A stretch of DNA of 6,182 nt from RGIG1681 sp045596905 (GTDB lineage: Bacteria; Bacillota; Clostridia; Christensenellales; UBA1242): NCBI GenBank assembly GCA_045596905.1, contig JAZODG010000014.1, positions 1 through 6,182 on the forward strand, given 5' to 3'. The position numbers and the translations under genes were made by a program. Of this stretch, positions 5,931 through 6,182 are shown piece by piece. The notes beneath the pieces are model-generated. The model saw only the letters and a list, made by a program, of their open reading frames with translations, was not told where the DNA came from and made no database searches. Positions within the stretch are counted from its first letter, which is position 1; every line of letters begins with the position of its first letter.

Positions 5931-6182
5931 TTAATTATTGATTGCTTTTAAACAAAAACAAACAAGCTTGTTGGTTTGCCTGACATTATATTGTCTAGAT
6001 AAAAAACCAGAAATTAGGTCTTTATTTGTGTTGTATAGCGATGCGTTATTGTTGTGCAGATAAATTGCATAATGCACTTCAGGATTGTTACTTATTTGAA
6101 TAGCACCTTTTATATTTGAGTATTTCTTGATTGCTTTATGAACCCTTTTTGAGTAAATTATATTTTTTAATAAAACGCAAAA
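5931..6182 (-). CDS. 3' end of an unrecognised gene, runs off the right edge (last 83 codons)
   Basis: The minus strand is open from the window edge to a TAA at 5933-5931, 83 codons with no interruption. By a rough count from base composition, so long an open frame would be rare by chance here. The residue mix looks protein-like: a basic hydrophobic start (LLKNIIYSKRVHKAIKKYS), a polar middle (IQISNNPEVHYAIYLHNNN), then DLISGFLSRQYNVRQTNK and a closing LVCFCLKAINN. There is no start codon in frame near the edge that would make it a complete small gene, so it is the C-terminus of a longer protein. I do not recognise the family; no membrane segment or catalytic motif is clear. It lies 59 bases upstream of rarA in the same direction with no visible terminator between, so some readthrough into the operon is possible. 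Confidence 0.68.
   Translation of the reverse strand, partial: FCVLLKNIIYSKRVHKAIKKYSNIKGAIQISNNPEVHYAIYLHNNNASLYNTNKDLISGFLSRQYNVRQTNKLVCFCLKAINN

Noticed and set aside
5964..5975. Twelve-base palindrome AACAAGCTTGTT
   Set aside because: It lies inside the partial coding region at the right edge, and a single six-base-arm palindrome is expected by chance in a window this size.
1..6182. An alternative genetic code with TGA as tryptophan, considered because of the low GC content
   Set aside because: Conserved tryptophans such as RarA W118 and HelD W123 are TGG, and no gene here needs TGA read as sense.

Overview
The window is AT-rich bacterial DNA with the standard bacterial code (tryptophan is TGG throughout, and all visible stops are TAA or TAG). 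Shine-Dalgarno sites are strong (AGGAG type), promoters are close to the sigma-A consensus, and intrinsic terminators are compact. Together with the gene families this points to a low-GC Bacillota, most likely Clostridia-like. A finer placement cannot be made from the sequence alone.

Left end: the first 137 codons of lepA (elongation factor 4) run leftward out of the window. A 180-base divergent intergenic region (414-593) follows. It holds a near-perfect promoter for a rightward gene, a probable lepA promoter whose -35 lies on the same bases, and an AT-rich perfect inverted repeat. The rightward gene (594-1352) is a cytosolic glycerophosphodiester phosphodiesterase. Two hairpins at 1351-1416 terminate it and also terminate the leftward operon that converges on it.

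Right two thirds: a leftward operon, rarA (replication-associated AAA+ ATPase), then helD (SF1 helicase-like RNA polymerase recycling factor), then a PnuC-family transporter of vitamin or NAD-precursor type. The genes are very tightly packed: the helD ribosome site overlaps the rarA stop, and the pnuC start lies inside the end of helD. One extended -10 promoter just upstream of rarA probably drives all three. Upstream of it, at the right edge, is the 3' end of another leftward gene (5931-6182, 83 codons) that I do not recognise.

How they fit together: lepA (translation), rarA (stalled replication forks) and helD (removal of stalled RNA polymerase) are housekeeping or stress-maintenance genes. 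PnuC and the phosphodiesterase are salvage and uptake functions. I see no mobile element, CRISPR array, RNA gene or clear defence system. The points most worth checking are the unrecognised gene end, the overlapping divergent promoters, the operon linkage of helD with pnuC, and the extended tails of the PnuC protein.
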